From the NCBI GenBank assembly GCA_900766655.1, contig CAAFWE010000147.1, forward strand, positions 1-6,952: a DNA stretch of 6,952 bases, in the 5' to 3' direction. The DNA comes from an uncultured Alistipes sp. Its GTDB lineage: Bacteria > Bacteroidota > Bacteroidia > Bacteroidales > Rikenellaceae. A model generated the notes under the pieces. That model saw nothing but the letters and a program-made list of their open reading frames with translations, did not search any database and had not been told where the DNA came from. Positions 6,918 to 6,952 of the stretch are shown here, one piece after another. Within the stretch, counting starts at the first letter, position 1. The number at the start of each line of letters is the position of its first letter. Made by a program: the position numbers and the translations under genes.

Positions 6918-6952
6918 GGTGCCATAGCTCAGTTGGTAGAGCAAAGGACTGA
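6918..6952 (+). tRNA. tRNA, 5' part only, probably tRNA-Phe (GAA)
   Basis: The 35 nt before the window edge fit the 5' part of a tRNA. They show a 7-nt acceptor strand GGTGCCA, TA, D-stem GCTC pairing with GAGC around the loop AGTTGGTA (containing the GG pair), A26, 5' anticodon strand AAGGA, then C32-T33-G34-A35. The first two anticodon bases are therefore GA, which limits the identity to Phe (GAA), Ile (GAU), Val (GAC) or Leu (GAG). The short D-loop and the AAGGACTGA anticodon arm fit tRNA-Phe as recalled from Bacteroidales. The third anticodon base lies just outside the window, so the identity is not proven. Confidence 0.88.

Noticed and set aside
1..6952. CRISPR array, insertion sequence or phage elements
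   Set aside because: No regularly spaced repeats, transposase motifs, inverted terminal repeats or phage genes are seen in the window. The partial tRNA at the right edge could be an integration site, but nothing inside the window supports it.

Overview
The window looks like a piece of a Bacteroidales chromosome with moderate GC content. The start codons lack a convincing Shine-Dalgarno sequence. The -7 elements fit the Bacteroidetes consensus TAnnTTTG, and the tRNA promoter is a full TTTG-N19-TACCTTTG match. The first plus-strand gene is a three-part calcineurin-like phosphoesterase of a kind common in gut Bacteroidales. Codon use favours TCG, GAG, GTG and TTG throughout. A Rikenellaceae/Alistipes-like source would fit, but the genus cannot be fixed from sequence alone.

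Layout. (1) Bases 1-707 are on the minus strand: a small membrane protein cut by the left edge (ATG at 277), preceded by a 118-residue secreted protein of unknown function (707 down to 351). (2) Bases 708-783 form a 76-bp divergent promoter region with one TAnnTTTG element per strand, each only 7-9 nt from its start codon. (3) Bases 784-6810 are a tight four-gene plus-strand operon with gaps of 2, 1 and 3 nt. Its genes encode a secreted MetallophosN-Metallophos-MetallophosC phosphoesterase, a predicted outer-membrane beta-barrel protein, a 754-residue protein, and a FolC-like Mur ligase. The 754-residue protein combines an N-formylglutamate-amidohydrolase-like domain, a large unrecognised middle, a predicted double-psi beta-barrel (CDC48-N-like) domain and a C-terminal transmembrane hairpin. 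(4) Bases 6811-6917 are an AT-rich spacer with a clear promoter driving a tRNA, probably tRNA-Phe, cut by the right edge after 35 nt.

How the genes may work together. The first two operon products have signal peptides and should act in the envelope. The last two lack signal peptides, and the hydrolase-like protein appears anchored with its domains in the cytoplasm. The co-translated pair of a glutamate-amide hydrolase-like enzyme and a folylpolyglutamate-synthase-like ligase is the most interesting part. It suggests making and trimming of an amino-acid (possibly glutamyl) conjugate. The substrate is unknown and the link to the two envelope proteins is an inference from gene order only.
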